Of a stretch of 64,000 bases of DNA, positions 8,901 through 21,176 are shown in pieces. This DNA is from Agrilutibacter niabensis (GTDB lineage: Bacteria; Pseudomonadota; Gammaproteobacteria; Xanthomonadales; Xanthomonadaceae). Under the pieces are notes generated by a model. That model saw only the letters and a program-made list of their open reading frames with translations. It had not been told where the DNA came from and made no database searches. The stretch is from contig NZ_JBHSNJ010000012.1 in the NCBI RefSeq assembly GCF_042657165.1, forward strand, positions 1,240,001-1,304,000, given 5' to 3'. How positions within the stretch are numbered: position 1 is the stretch's first letter; every line of letters starts with the position of its first letter. Made by a program: the position numbers and the translations under genes.

Positions 8901-10945
8901 GCGACCTGGCGCCACGACAGGCTGGCGCCAAGGATCAGGCGGTTGAAGCCGTCGTTCTCGGCATTGCCGCGCCAGATCTGCGCGAAGGCGTCCTCGAAGT
9001 TCTCATCGAGGTTGGCCAGATCGAGCTCCGCGCCGGTGGTCTCGACTTCGAAATCCTGGATATAGAGGCGCTGGCCGTAGGCGTTGAGCCGGTACGGGTG
9101 TTCGGAAATCACCCGCAGGCCCATGTTTTCCATCATCGGCAGCGCGTCGGACAGCGGAATGTCGTCGTTCTGGCGATAGAACTTGAAGCGCAGTCCACCG
9201 CTACCTGCATGGGTACGGTGCAGGCTCAGGCGCAGGTCGTCCGGGCCGGTCAGGGCCGCCAGGTTGGCGATGTCCTGCGCGGCGGCATCGGCGCCCACTT
9301 CCTCGATGTAGCCCGTCGGCAGCGCACGTCCGTAGCGGTTGGCGAGCACCAGGCCCTGCTCTTCACCGTGGCTGGCCACCAATTTCTCGCGCAGGTCGTC
9401 CTGCCAGTTGCGGATGATCTCGGCGAGCCCGACTTCGATCGCGGCGTTGTTGACTTCGACCACGTCGCCCGACTTCGGCCGGATCACGAGGTGCAGCTGT
9501 GCCAGCGGCGAATCGCTGAGCTGGACGTTGGTGTCGACGAATTCGCCGTGCAGCACCTGCTTCAACATCGCCTCGATGCGCAGGCGCACATCGGTGTTGA
9601 AACGGTCGCGCGGAATGTAGACCAGGCCCGAGAAGAAGCGCCCGTAACGGTCCCGGCGCAGGAACAGCTTGCTGCGCACGCGTTCCTGCAGGCCCAGGAT
9701 GCCGGTGGTGGTGCGGAGCAGTTCGGGCCCGGTGGACTGGAACAACTCGTCGCGCGGCAGCGTTTCCAGGATGTGGCGCAACGCCTTCCCGCTGTGGCTG
9801 TTCGGCGCCAGCCCGGACTGCTGCATGACGTAGTCGTGGCGCTGGCGGACCAGGGGGATGTCCCACGGGCGGCGGTTGTAGGCGCTGGAGGTGTAGAGGC
9901 CGACGAAACGCTGCTCGCGTACCGCCTTGCCCTTGGCGTCGAAATCCAGCACGCCGATGTAGTCCATGTAGCCGGGACGATGCACGGTGGAACGCGCATT
10001 CGTCTTGGTCAGGATCAGCGTGTCGGCGCCCGTCTTCCTGTTGACGCTGTGGGCCGGCAGCGACTTCACCGAGCGTGGCTTTCCGGAATCGTGGCCGCGC
10101 ATCAGGCCCAGGCCGGTATCCTCGACGGCGCGCAGGACTTCGTCGTCGCCCTGCTTCACCACTTCGTATTCGCGATAGCCGAGGAAGGTGAAGTGGTTGT
10201 CCGCGGCCCAACGCAGGAACTCCTGCGACTCATGGCGCGCGTCCGCCTCGGCCGGGAACTTGCGCGAACCCAGCTGGTCGGCAATCTGCAGCATGCGATC
10301 GCGCATCTGGCCCCAATCGCGAACGATCGCACGCACGTCGGCGAGCGCGGCTTCGATCGCCTTGGCGATCTTCGGCATCTCGTTGGGGGCCTGGCGGTCG
10401 ATCTCCAGGTGCATCAGCGATTCCGGCGTGCCATCGCCGACGCCCAGCAGCTTGCCCGCCTTGTCGCGCTGGAAGGTCACCACGGGATGTCCCAGCACGT
10501 GCACGCCGATGCCCTGGTCAGCCAGGGCCATGGTCACCGTGTCGACCAGGAAGGGCATGTCGTCGTTGGCCACCTGCAAAACGGTGTGTTGCGACTCCCA
10601 TCCGTGGCTCTTGAGGGTCGGATTGAACATGCGCACCAGCGCCGTACCGGGCTTGCGGGCTCGTGCGAAGTCGAGGAAGTCCACCGCGAGCGCGGCCCAG
10701 CCATCGGCGCTGTGGCGCGGCAGCTCGTCGTCGCTCATCCGGCGATAGAAGGCATTGATGAATGCCTCGCCCTCCGCCTGGCGCGCCTTGGGCAGGCGCT
10801 TGCGCATGGCGGCAAGAATGGGTTCGAGCGAAACGGCCAAACCCTCGGCAGCGAGGGGTTGCTTGTCAGCAGCGGGCTTGACGGGGGTGGGCTTGGCGGC
10901 GGGTTTGGCCGCGGTCTTGCGCGGAGCTTTGGGGGCAGTGCTCAT
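5927..10945 (-). CDS. gdhB: NAD-specific glutamate dehydrogenase, large (180 kDa-type)
   Basis: This 1672-residue enzyme deaminates L-glutamate to 2-oxoglutarate and ammonia with NAD+, and length and sequence place it in the large GDH class of Pseudomonas GdhB and Streptomyces. The N-terminal half holds the regulatory ACT-like segments. The catalytic core has RGGLRWSDRREDFRTEVLGL and QMVKNTVIVPVGSKGGFYCK (substrate lysines), followed by the dinucleotide-binding region with GVGDMSGDVFGNGMLLS and VGEGGNLGLTQLGR. A low-complexity Ala/Lys/Pro tail covers residues 1-30. It is monocistronic by position, with a terminator downstream. The product feeds the 2-oxoglutarate dehydrogenase encoded at 32-38 kb. 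Confidence 0.95.
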   Translation of the reverse strand: MSTAPKAPRKTAAKPAAKPTPVKPAADKQPLAAEGLAVSLEPILAAMRKRLPKARQAEGEAFINAFYRRMSDDELPRHSADGWAALAVDFLDFARARKPGTALVRMFNPTLKSHGWESQHTVLQVANDDMPFLVDTVTMALADQGIGVHVLGHPVVTFQRDKAGKLLGVGDGTPESLMHLEIDRQAPNEMPKIAKAIEAALADVRAIVRDWGQMRDRMLQIADQLGSRKFPAEADARHESQEFLRWAADNHFTFLGYREYEVVKQGDDEVLRAVEDTGLGLMRGHDSGKPRSVKSLPAHSVNRKTGADTLILTKTNARSTVHRPGYMDYIGVLDFDAKGKAVREQRFVGLYTSSAYNRRPWDIPLVRQRHDYVMQQSGLAPNSHSGKALRHILETLPRDELFQSTGPELLRTTTGILGLQERVRSKLFLRRDRYGRFFSGLVYIPRDRFNTDVRLRIEAMLKQVLHGEFVDTNVQLSDSPLAQLHLVIRPKSGDVVEVNNAAIEVGLAEIIRNWQDDLREKLVASHGEEQGLVLANRYGRALPTGYIEEVGADAAAQDIANLAALTGPDDLRLSLHRTHAGSGGLRFKFYRQNDDIPLSDALPMMENMGLRVISEHPYRLNAYGQRLYIQDFEVETTGAELDLANLDENFEDAFAQIWRGNAENDGFNRLILGASLSWRQVAMLRGYCKYLLQVGVPFSQSYVEATFSRYPMLARLLVEVFEAKFDPCTGIESKAEVKAGMERFSQQLTALAGSDAALLAAVQPVVEARTGKRDAQVDVTRTAFKSLLDRVASLDEDRIFRSFLGVIDATLRTSYYIRYKDGLRADGGPADYVSFKFDSSKVPDLPKPRPYREIFVYGPRVEGVHLRFGPVARGGLRWSDRREDFRTEVLGLVKAQMVKNTVIVPVGSKGGFYCKQAPNPGVDRDAWFNEGVACYKRFINGLLDITDNIAPDGKIVYPANVVRHDGDDPYLVVAADKGTATFSDIANGIAAAHKFWLDDAFASGGSVGYDHKGMGITARGGWESVKRHFRAMGRDCQKQDFTCVGVGDMSGDVFGNGMLLSRHIRLVAAFDHRHVFLDPNPDAAASFKERDRMFKLPRSSWDDYDKKLISKGGGVYPRSAKSIPVSAEVRAALGIENGVSALSPNELLNAILKAPVDLLWNGGIGTYVKASGETHQQVGDRANNGLRVDGRELRCKVVGEGGNLGLTQLGRVEAAQHGVLLNTDFIDNSAGVDTSDHEVNIKILLNGEVQKKKLTFDARNKLLASMTDEVASLVLADNYRQNQAISLMERMSVSRMGSKRHFITTLESQGLLDRQIEYLPSDAELIERKSRGLGLTRPELAILLSYSKIVLFQQLLESDVPEDPFLSKELVRYFPKPLQEKYAKPMEGHRLKREIIATAVTNSMVNRMGATFTLRMTEDSGRTPGEVAKAFNITREALDARALWAQIDALDGKVPESVQLDALQVIWNLQRSFTRWLLARPGAIPDIATAVSRYHDGFKDIRAGENILGPVQRPGYEASLREWKQKGVPDELGGQLAALPYMESVCDVIEIARERKLRPLEVAKVHFRLGEALNLPWLVAQIDGLAVDGRWHAVARGVLRDELYTQQRSLVGQVLAMPGANADAKVRSWLDRDDVSLRFTLSMLNELAAQKTLDYPTTSVAVQRLSQLASRG

Positions 10946-11053
10946 GGCAACGTGGGTCCGATCCTTGAGTGACTAGTGCAAATACGCAAATCGCGGGGCG
11001 AAGCAACCAGGCCCGCGCGCTTTTCGACAGCGACGCGGGCCTGGGGATGGGAC

Positions 11054-12214
<1,161 letters not shown>

Positions 12215-12326
12215 GTCGGTACCCTTTTGCTGACTCGGCGAAGACGCGAATTGTAGCCCTCGCCGCCAAATAACCCCACCCTTGCCGGTCGGTTTGCTTG
12301 ACCCATGGAGGTCCTTCGCCCCACAC

Positions 12327-12354
12327 TTATCTCTATATCGCGATAGGTTGATAA
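12327..12354. promoter_or_regulatory. Nested symmetrical operator-like dyad upstream of the regulator-metH operon
   Basis: A perfect 10-bp palindrome TATCGCGATA (12336-12345) is flanked at equal 4-bp spacing by TTATC (12327-12331) and its complement GATAA (12350-12354). All share one centre of symmetry. The site ends 15 bp before the ATG of the ArsR-type regulator and lies between two divergent genes, so it is probably the regulator's own operator. The flanking AT-rich TATATC could be the -10 element that it covers. Confidence 0.65.
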
Positions 12355-12369
12355 AAGGGCTGGTGCGGC

Positions 12370-13350
12370 ATGGATCTCGAAGGCTGGTCGTTACGTCTCA
12401 AGGTATTCGCGGATGCCACCCGCGTACGCCTGCTGGCGCTGCTTGAACGCGAAGAGCTCACCGTGGCCGAACTGTCGGCGATCACCCGCCTGGCCCAGCC
12501 GCGCGTGTCCACGCACCTGGCCAAGCTGAAGGAGGCTGGCTTGGTGCGTGATCGCCGCTCCGGCGTCTCCGCCTACTACCGCTTCGACGATGCCGCACTC
12601 GATACCGCGCAGCGTGCCCTCTGGCAGACCCTTCGTGAAGGCAGCGACGACCCGTTGCTTCGCCAGGACGGCGACCGCATCGCCGCGGTCCTGGCCGCGC
12701 GCGCCAGCGAGCAGAACTGGGGCGACTCGGTCGCAGGCGACATGGAGCGGCATTACTCGCCGGGCCGGACCTGGGAAGCCCTGGCACGCTCGGCGCTGCC
12801 GCTGCTGGAACCGGGCGATGTCCTGGACATCGCCTCCGGCGATGGCGTGCTGGCCGAGCTGCTGGCTCCGCATTCCAACCGTTATGTCTGCCTCGATTCG
12901 AGCACCAAGGTCGTGCTCGCCGCATCCGAACGCCTGCGCAAGCTGCAGAACGTGGAAGTACGCGAAGGCGACATGCACAACCTGCCATTCGCCGCCGCGC
13001 AGTTCGACCTGGTGGTACTGATGCACGCGCTCACCTACGCCGAGCACCCGGCGCAGGCCGTGGCCGAGGCCGCGCGCGTGCTGCGTCCCGGCGGCCGCCT
13101 GCTGCTGACCAGCCTGGCCAGGCACGAACACCGCCATGCCGTCGAGGCCTTCAGCCACGTCAACCTGGGCTTCGCCGAAAAGGAACTGCAGAAGTTCGTG
13201 GGCAAGGCCGGGCTCGACATCATCAGTTGCCAGACCGTGACCCGCGAACGCCGCCCCCCGCATTTCGAAGTAATCGCCCTGATGGCGCGCAAGCCGGCGG
13301 AAGCCAGGCCTGCTGAAGCCACAAGCGCACGCAAGAACGTCAGGAAGTGA
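12370..13350 (+). CDS. ArsR-family regulator fused to a SAM-dependent methyltransferase domain (SahR-like)
   Basis: This 326-residue protein has two parts. Residues 1-85 form an ArsR winged helix (KVFADATRVRLLALLEREEL, RLAQPRVSTHLAKLKEAGLV) without the Cys/His metal sites of SmtB/ArsR sensors. Residues about 135-260 form a class I methyltransferase fold with VLDIASGDGVLAELLA, LDSS, EGDMHNLPF and LRPGGRLLLTSLA. Regulators of this architecture beside methionine-cycle genes are known as SahR-type, sensing S-adenosylhomocysteine. Here the gene is 6 nt upstream of metH and has a strong dyad in its leader, which supports control of methionine synthesis. Effector and binding site are inference; enzymatic activity of the second domain is not established. 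Confidence 0.85.
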   Translation: MDLEGWSLRLKVFADATRVRLLALLEREELTVAELSAITRLAQPRVSTHLAKLKEAGLVRDRRSGVSAYYRFDDAALDTAQRALWQTLREGSDDPLLRQDGDRIAAVLAARASEQNWGDSVAGDMERHYSPGRTWEALARSALPLLEPGDVLDIASGDGVLAELLAPHSNRYVCLDSSTKVVLAASERLRKLQNVEVREGDMHNLPFAAAQFDLVVLMHALTYAEHPAQAVAEAARVLRPGGRLLLTSLARHEHRHAVEAFSHVNLGFAEKELQKFVGKAGLDIISCQTVTRERRPPHFEVIALMARKPAEARPAEATSARKNVRK

Positions 13351-13356
13351 ACTGAA

Positions 13357-14453
13357 ATGAATAGCCTCCCCTGGCTCAATCCCGCCCGCAGCGAAGCACT
13401 CCAGCGCCTGTTGCGCGAGCGCATCCTCGTCATCGACGGCGCGATGGGGACGATGATCCAGCAGCACCAGCTGCAGGAAGACGACTATCGCGGCACGCGT
13501 TTCGCCGAGGGCTTCGACAGCGAGCACGCCCCGGAAGGCCATGCCCACGGCGACGGCTGCGGCTGCACGCGCGACCAGCGCGGCAACAACGACCTGCTCA
13601 GCCTCACCCGGCCTGAGATCATCCGGGGCATCCACGCGGAGTACCTGGAGGCCGGGGCCGACCTGATCGAAACCAACACCTTCAATTCAACCTCGGTGTC
13701 GCTGGCAGATTACGGCCTCGAGCACCTCGCCCGCGAACTCAATGAAACCGGTGCCCGCCTCGCCCGTGCCGCCTGCGACGACGCCGAAGCCAGGGACCCC
13801 TCGCGGCCGCGCTTCGCCATCGGCGTGCTTGGTCCGACCAGCCGCACGGCGTCCCTCAGCCCGGACGTGAACCGCCCCGGCTTCCGTGCCATCAGCTTCG
13901 ACGAGCTGCGCGTGGCCTATCGCGAAGCCATCGACGGCCTGATCGACGGCGGCGCGGACGTGATCATGGTCGAAACCATCTTCGACACGCTCAACGCCAA
14001 GGCGGCACTGTTCGCGGTCGAGGAAGCATTCGAGGCGCGCGGCGCGCGGCTGCCGGTGATGATCTCGGGCACGATCACCGATGCCTCCGGGCGCACGCTT
14101 TCGGGCCAGACCGCCGAGGCATTCTGGTATTCGCTGCGCCATTCCCAGCCGCTGTCGATCGGTTTGAATTGCGCGCTGGGCGCCAAGGACCTGCGCGCAC
14201 ACGTGGACGTGCTTGCGCAGGTTGCCGATGCCTACGTCAGCACGCATCCCAACGCCGGACTGCCCAACGCGTTCGGCGGCTATGACGAAACGCCGGAGGA
14301 CATGGCCGGCATGCTGCGGGAATTCGCGCAATCGGGCCTGCTGAACCTGGTGGGCGGTTGCTGCGGCACGACGCCGGCGCACATCGCCGCGATCGCCGCG
14401 GCTGTCGCCGACGTGCCGCCACGGCAGGTGCCGCGACTGGAGGACGCGGCCTG

Positions 14454-14454
<1 letters not shown>
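13357..14454 (+). CDS. metH: Methionine synthase N-terminal half: homocysteine S-methyltransferase
   Basis: The 365-residue product corresponds to the homocysteine-binding barrel of cobalamin-dependent MetH. It has ILVIDGAMGTMIQQ, GADLIETNTFNSTSVSLADY and the zinc ligands in GLNCALGAKDL and VGGCCGTTPAHI. It carries the homocysteine and zinc; the methyl group comes from the cobalamin part encoded by the next gene. Compared with E. coli MetH there is a His/Cys-rich insertion (HAPEGHAHGDGCGC, residues 57-70) between RGTRFAEG and RGNNDLL. The stop overlaps the next start by one base (TGATG), so the two halves are translationally coupled. Confidence 0.93.
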
Positions 14455-17140
<2,686 letters not shown>

Positions 17141-17144
<4 letters not shown>

Positions 17145-17797
17145 CGGCGGGGCTCTCCAACGCCGACTTCATCGAGCAACACGCCGCACCTGGCCGCATC
17201 GGCCTGTGCGGTGGACGCGACTGGATCAACAAGCTCATCCGCAAGGCGCAGGCGCCGCTGACGGCAGACGGGCACCGCAGCCTGTGGTCGCACGCGTTCC
17301 TCTTCAGCGAACGGCGCAGTGACGGCCACTGGTGGGTGGTCGAATCCGACCTCGACGTGCGCTACCGGCAGGTCCGCCTCGGCGTGCAGGAAAATCGCGC
17401 CGCACGCTATTTCGATGCGGAGGCCTTTCCCAACCTGGCGATCCTCGACTTCCACCTCGATGCGCGGCAGACACGACAGGTACAGGTCGCCGCGCTCGAC
17501 CTGCTGTCGGGCCTGTCGAGCTACTCGCTGAGCGAGCTGGCCGGCACGCTGCTGGCCATGCACAGCACGCGGCTGCGAGGCCGCAGCAACCTGTTGGCGC
17601 AGGAAGGCGCGCTGTACTGCTCCGCAATGGTCCAGCATTGCTATGCCGCGGCAGGCATCGAGTTCCTGCCGGGCGTGCATGGCAAGAACGTGGCACCGCA
17701 CGACATCGACGACTCGCCCCTGCCCCACGCCTCGCACCGCCTGATCCGCGACCTGGGCATGTCGCGGCTGCGGCGCGCGGTCAAGGCGTTGGGTTGA
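17141..17797 (+). CDS. Papain-like (permuted NlpC/P60-type) hydrolase, 'lipo-like' protein
   Basis: The ATG at 17141 overlaps the metH stop in an ATGA arrangement and gives 218 residues; an upstream ATG at 17108 is less likely because it overlaps metH by 37 nt. The sequence has GRIGLCGGRDWINKLIRKAQ near the N-terminus, LWSHAFLFS (candidate catalytic His) and, later, GALYCSAMVQHCY (candidate nucleophile Cys). His before Cys is the order of circularly permuted NlpC/P60 or LRAT-like proteins. No signal peptide is visible, so it may be cytoplasmic. Its coupling to metH is unexplained. Family and fold are likely; the substrate is unknown. Confidence 0.65.
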
Positions 17798-17821
17798 CCG
17801 CCTGCCGGCAACGGCGGCGGC

Positions 17822-18490
17822 TTACCAGACCAGATCGTCCGGCACCTGGAACTTCGGGTCGGCGTAGGGATCGTCTTGCGCTGGTGCGTTGGGGTCGACC
17901 TTGAGCGCGATCGCGGCGGGGAATATCTCCGCGGCCTGCGCGACCAGGTCGGCCGACACCAGCACGTAGCGACCGTCGAGCTGCAATACGCCGAGCTCAC
18001 CCGCGTTGAGCGCCTTGAGCTGGTCGGCGGTCACATAGATGCGCTTGATCTTGTCGCCGTAGGGGAAATGGCGGGCAATGTCGGCATCGGCGGCGTTCAG
18101 TCCCTTGTCCTTGACGAGCTCGGTGAGCTTCGCGCGCGCTTCGCGCCGCCTGCGTGCTTCTTCCTGCTTGGCGGCTTCGGCGGCGATGCGTTCGTCCTTC
18201 TCGCGCTGGGCACGCAGTGCGTAGGCCTTGGCGAGGTCGATTTCTTCGCGCGTGCGCGGTCCCGGCTTGACCCCGGATTTGGGGCCGCCCGGCTTGTGCG
18301 ACGGACGCTGCTGCGGCCTGCCGGAAGCAGGCTCTCCCTGGCGCGCCTGCGGCGGCTTGCCATGCGGGTGCGGCCTGCCCTGCCCGTGTGGCTTGCCTTG
18401 CGGCGCGGACTTGTTGCCCGCGGGGCGTTCGGGCTTGGGCGCCGGCTTGAAGCCGAGGCCGAGGAGTTGGTCGCGAAGTGTGTCGCTCAT
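17822..18490 (-). CDS. DUF2058 family protein (YaiL-like)
   Basis: This 222-residue protein begins MSDTLRDQLLGLGFKPAPKP, the conserved DUF2058 N-terminus. A Lys/Pro/Gly-rich disordered segment (to about residue 75) and a charged helix rich in Arg, Glu and Ala (EEIDLAKAYALRAQREKDER) follow. The C-terminal domain has HFPYGDKIKRIYVTADQLKALNAGELGVL. Members are annotated as nucleoprotein or polynucleotide-associated proteins, with no firm function. It converges on the hydrolase gene 24 bp away and is 46 bp downstream of slyX. Confidence 0.88.
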   Translation of the reverse strand: MSDTLRDQLLGLGFKPAPKPERPAGNKSAPQGKPHGQGRPHPHGKPPQARQGEPASGRPQQRPSHKPGGPKSGVKPGPRTREEIDLAKAYALRAQREKDERIAAEAAKQEEARRRREARAKLTELVKDKGLNAADADIARHFPYGDKIKRIYVTADQLKALNAGELGVLQLDGRYVLVSADLVAQAAEIFPAAIALKVDPNAPAQDDPYADPKFQVPDDLVW

Positions 18491-18536
18491 TTTGCGGTTA
18501 CTGCTGCTTGCCGATTCGAAGTGTTGCGGAGGGATA

Positions 18537-18770
18537 TCAGTAATGCGGAGGCGGCGGTTCCTGCGACGCGTCGCCGGTCACGGGACTCGCGGAAAGCGTG
18601 CTGCGGATCGCCCTGAGTTCTTCCAGCGCGCGGTGCAGCAATAGCGCGGTCCGGTTTTCCTCGTCCCGCGCCGCGGCGAGCGCGTCGCTGAGTTCAAGCA
18701 GGGCCTGCTCCTGGAACGCCACGCGGGTTTCCAGTTCGGCCATGCGATGTTCGAGGTCTTCGGGTGTCAT
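18537..18770 (-). CDS. slyX: SlyX family protein
   Basis: The 77-residue protein is a short coiled coil (MAELETRVAFQEQALLELSDAL) ending in the diagnostic PPPPHY tail of SlyX. The E. coli family member is of the same size and is of unknown biochemical role; it often lies near slyD-type prolyl isomerase genes. Here two FKBP-type isomerase genes are present upstream on the same strand, separated by ugd. It starts 25 bp after the ugd stop and is probably part of one transcript with ugd. Confidence 0.9.
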   Translation of the reverse strand: MTPEDLEHRMAELETRVAFQEQALLELSDALAAARDEENRTALLLHRALEELRAIRSTLSASPVTGDASQEPPPPHY

Positions 18771-18795
18771 CGCCCAGGTCCGCCGCCGATGCCGT

Positions 18796-20145
18796 TCAAG
18801 CCTGGCCGCCGTTCTTCACCGAGCGCCCGCGGCCGATGCCGTAGTACGCCAGGCCAGCCTGCTCCACTTCTCCGGGTTCGTACAGGTTGCGGCCGTCGAA
18901 GATCGCCTTGTCGGCCAGGATTTCCTGCAGGCGTCCGAAATCGGGACTGCGGAACTGCTTCCACTCGGTGACCACGGCCAGCGCGTCGGCCCCGTCGAGC
19001 GCCTCGTGGGAGGACGCGCACAGCGCCAGGTCGTCGCGCTTGCCGAAGATGCGTTCGGCTTCATGGCGCGCTTCCGGATCGTAGGCGCGCACCTTCGCGC
19101 CGGCTTCCCACAACCGCGCGAGCAGCGTGCGGCTGGAGGCCTCGCGCATGTCATCGGTGTTGGGCTTGAAGGCCAGCCCCCACACGGCAATGGTCTTGCC
19201 CGCGACGTTTCCACCGTAGTGATCGCTGATGAGTTCGAACAGCCGGTGCTTCTGCCGCCCGTTGACGGCCTCGACCGCTTCCAGGATCTGCGCGCTGTAG
19301 CCGTATTGCCGGGCGGTGCGTTCCAGCGCCTGGACGTCCTTGGGGAAGCAGGAGCCGCCGTAGCCCGCGCCCGGGTAAATGAAGCTGTAGCCGATGCGCG
19401 GATCGGAACCGATGCCGTGGCGCACGTGCTCGATGTCGGCACCGACGCGCTCGGCGATGTTCGCCATCTCGTTCATGAAGCTGATCTTCGTCGCCAGCAT
19501 CGCGTTGGCGGCGTACTTGGTCAGCTCGGCCGAACGCACGTCCATGGTCACGATGCGTTCGTGGTTGCGGTTGAACGGTGCGTACAGGCGCTTGAGCTGC
19601 TCGATGGCGGACGTGCTGCTGGCGCCGATCACGATGCGGTCCGGGCGCATGCAGTCCTTGACCGCGTCGCCTTCCTTCAGGAACTCGGGATTGGAGGCGA
19701 CGTCGAACGCGATCGACGTTCCGCGCGTTTCCAACTGGGCCGCTATCACTTCACGCACCTTGTCGGCGGTGCCGACCGGCACGGTGGACTTGTTGACGAT
19801 CACCGCAGGCCGCGCAAGGTTCTCGCCGATGGTCTTCGCCACCGCCAGAACGTACTTCAGGTCGGCGCTGCCGTCCTCGTCAGGCGGGGTACCCACGGCG
19901 ATGAAGATGGTGTTGCCATGCTGGATCGCCGACGCGGCGTCGGTGGTGAAATTCAGGCGGCCGGCGGCGTGATTCGCCTTGACCATGGGCTCCAGGCCCG
20001 GCTCATAGATCGGGATGATGCCGTCGTTGAGGCCCTGGACCTTGGCCGCATCGATGTCGACGCAGATCACGTCGTGGCCGACTTCGGCCAGGCAGGTTCC
20101 CGTGACGAGACCGACATAACCGGTGCCGAAAATGGTGACGCGCAT
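18796..20145 (-). CDS. ugd: UDP-glucose 6-dehydrogenase
   Basis: The 449-residue enzyme oxidises UDP-glucose to UDP-glucuronate with two NAD+. The N-terminal NAD domain starts MRVTIFGTGYVGLVTGTCLA. The catalytic segment PGAGYGGSCFPKDVQALE contains the essential Cys, and the C-terminal domain has VWGLAFKPNTDDMREASS. Length is typical (about 440). The ATG follows a strong AAGGAAGGA site. UDP-glucuronate feeds capsule, exopolysaccharide or lipid A modification, but no polysaccharide cluster is adjacent. Confidence 0.95.
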   Translation of the reverse strand: MRVTIFGTGYVGLVTGTCLAEVGHDVICVDIDAAKVQGLNDGIIPIYEPGLEPMVKANHAAGRLNFTTDAASAIQHGNTIFIAVGTPPDEDGSADLKYVLAVAKTIGENLARPAVIVNKSTVPVGTADKVREVIAAQLETRGTSIAFDVASNPEFLKEGDAVKDCMRPDRIVIGASSTSAIEQLKRLYAPFNRNHERIVTMDVRSAELTKYAANAMLATKISFMNEMANIAERVGADIEHVRHGIGSDPRIGYSFIYPGAGYGGSCFPKDVQALERTARQYGYSAQILEAVEAVNGRQKHRLFELISDHYGGNVAGKTIAVWGLAFKPNTDDMREASSRTLLARLWEAGAKVRAYDPEARHEAERIFGKRDDLALCASSHEALDGADALAVVTEWKQFRSPDFGRLQEILADKAIFDGRNLYEPGEVEQAGLAYYGIGRGRSVKNGGQA

Positions 20146-20200
20146 GAAGTCCTTCCTTACCGGTTGCGGATGGCGAGCGGCGGAATCGCCGGGCCACGGC

Positions 20201-20262
20201 CGCGGGCTGCCGTCGACAGCCCGCGACGTTACGAAGAGACGGCTTCAACGACGGTGAAGCCG
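20201..20262 (-). terminator. Double hairpin between the lipoprotein FKBP gene and ugd
   Basis: CGGCTTCA (20240-20247) pairs with TGAAGCCG (20255-20262); on the minus strand it is followed by TCTCTTCG, a weak U-tract. A second 9-bp stem, CGCGGGCTG (20201-20209) with 20217-20225, lies just beyond. Together they probably terminate the FKBP transcript before ugd. Confidence 0.55.
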
Positions 20263-20290
20263 CCAAGTCACTTTCCTGACAGCCGACGGC

Positions 20291-21073
20291 TTACTTCGCG
20301 TCAGGCTTCACGATTTCAAGCAGCTCGACCTCGAACACCAACGTCGCGTTCGGACCGATCGGGCCACCCTGGGTGCCGGCCTCGCCATAACCGATCGAAG
20401 CCGGGATCCACAGCTTGTACTTGCTGCCCACCGGCATCAGGGCCAGGCCCTCGCGCCAGCCCGGAATCACACCGCCCAGCGGGAAGGTCGCGGGCGTGCC
20501 GCGATCGTACGAGCTGTCGAAGGTCTTGCCATCGAGCAGCGCGCCCTTGTAGTGGACTCGGACGACGTCGGTGTCCTTCGGCTTGGGACCGGTGCCTTCG
20601 GTGATCACCTGGTACTGCAGCCCCGAGGCCGTGGTCTTCACGCCCGGCTTCTTGGCGTTCTCGGCCAGGAACTTGTCGCCCTCGGCCTTGTTCTTCTCGG
20701 CGTCGGCCTTGGCCTTGGCGATCATCTTTTCCTGCATCTTCTGGCCGAACGCCTGCGCGATCTCCTGCGCCTGCTTCTCGTCCATCAGCATCTTTTCGCC
20801 CGCCAGCGACGACCTGATGGCCTTGGCGATGACGTCGACATCCACTTCATCCTTGACCTGTTCCAGCGACTTGCCCATCTGCATGCCGATCATGTAGCTG
20901 ACCTTGTCCTTCTCGGTCGGCAGGCCGGCGATCTGCGGACCGGAGCCCTTCGCGGCTTCCTCGGTCTTGGTGTCGGACTTGGCCTTGTCGGCAGGCGGGT
21001 TGCAGGCGGTAACGGTCACGGCCAGGGCGGCCGCGGCAAGCGCCACGGAGGCGTGGCGGGAGAATCGGGTCAT
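20291..21073 (-). CDS. FKBP-type peptidyl-prolyl isomerase, lipoprotein
   Basis: From the ATG at 21073 (AGGAGC site upstream) the protein is 260 residues. An N-terminal signal ends in a lipobox (VTAC, Cys about residue 24), predicting a lipidated envelope protein. An FKBP_N dimerisation domain (VSYMIGMQMGKSLEQVKDEV, helical region to about residue 135) precedes the FKBP catalytic domain (VRVHYKGALLDGKTFDSSYDRG, GVIPGWREGLALM, GPNATLVFEVELLEI). This is the Mip/FkpA architecture, folding periplasmic proteins by proline isomerisation. It is the downstream member of a tandem FKBP pair. Extending upstream of 21073 adds 68 residues with no family match. Confidence 0.9.
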   Translation of the reverse strand: MTRFSRHASVALAAAALAVTVTACNPPADKAKSDTKTEEAAKGSGPQIAGLPTEKDKVSYMIGMQMGKSLEQVKDEVDVDVIAKAIRSSLAGEKMLMDEKQAQEIAQAFGQKMQEKMIAKAKADAEKNKAEGDKFLAENAKKPGVKTTASGLQYQVITEGTGPKPKDTDVVRVHYKGALLDGKTFDSSYDRGTPATFPLGGVIPGWREGLALMPVGSKYKLWIPASIGYGEAGTQGGPIGPNATLVFEVELLEIVKPDAK

Positions 21074-21176
21074 CTGGTGCTCCTGGAAAAAATCGGAAAA
21101 GTGGCAAGGCCGGACACGTTGCAAGCATCCGGCTGAACGTCGCGACAGCGCGCGAGGTGTCTGATCGCGTGGTTCG

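Noticed and set aside
5786..10972. A 1728-codon open frame on the plus strand opposite the glutamate dehydrogenase gene
   Set aside because: It is the antisense shadow of a high-GC gene; the translation is His/Arg/Gln/Val-rich without recognisable domains, while the minus-strand product is a clear full-length enzyme.
14358..14453. An upstream extension of the metH C-part by 32 codons
   Set aside because: It overlaps the end of the metH N-part; the ATG at 14454 overlapping that stop by one base fits translational coupling and the conserved N-terminus.
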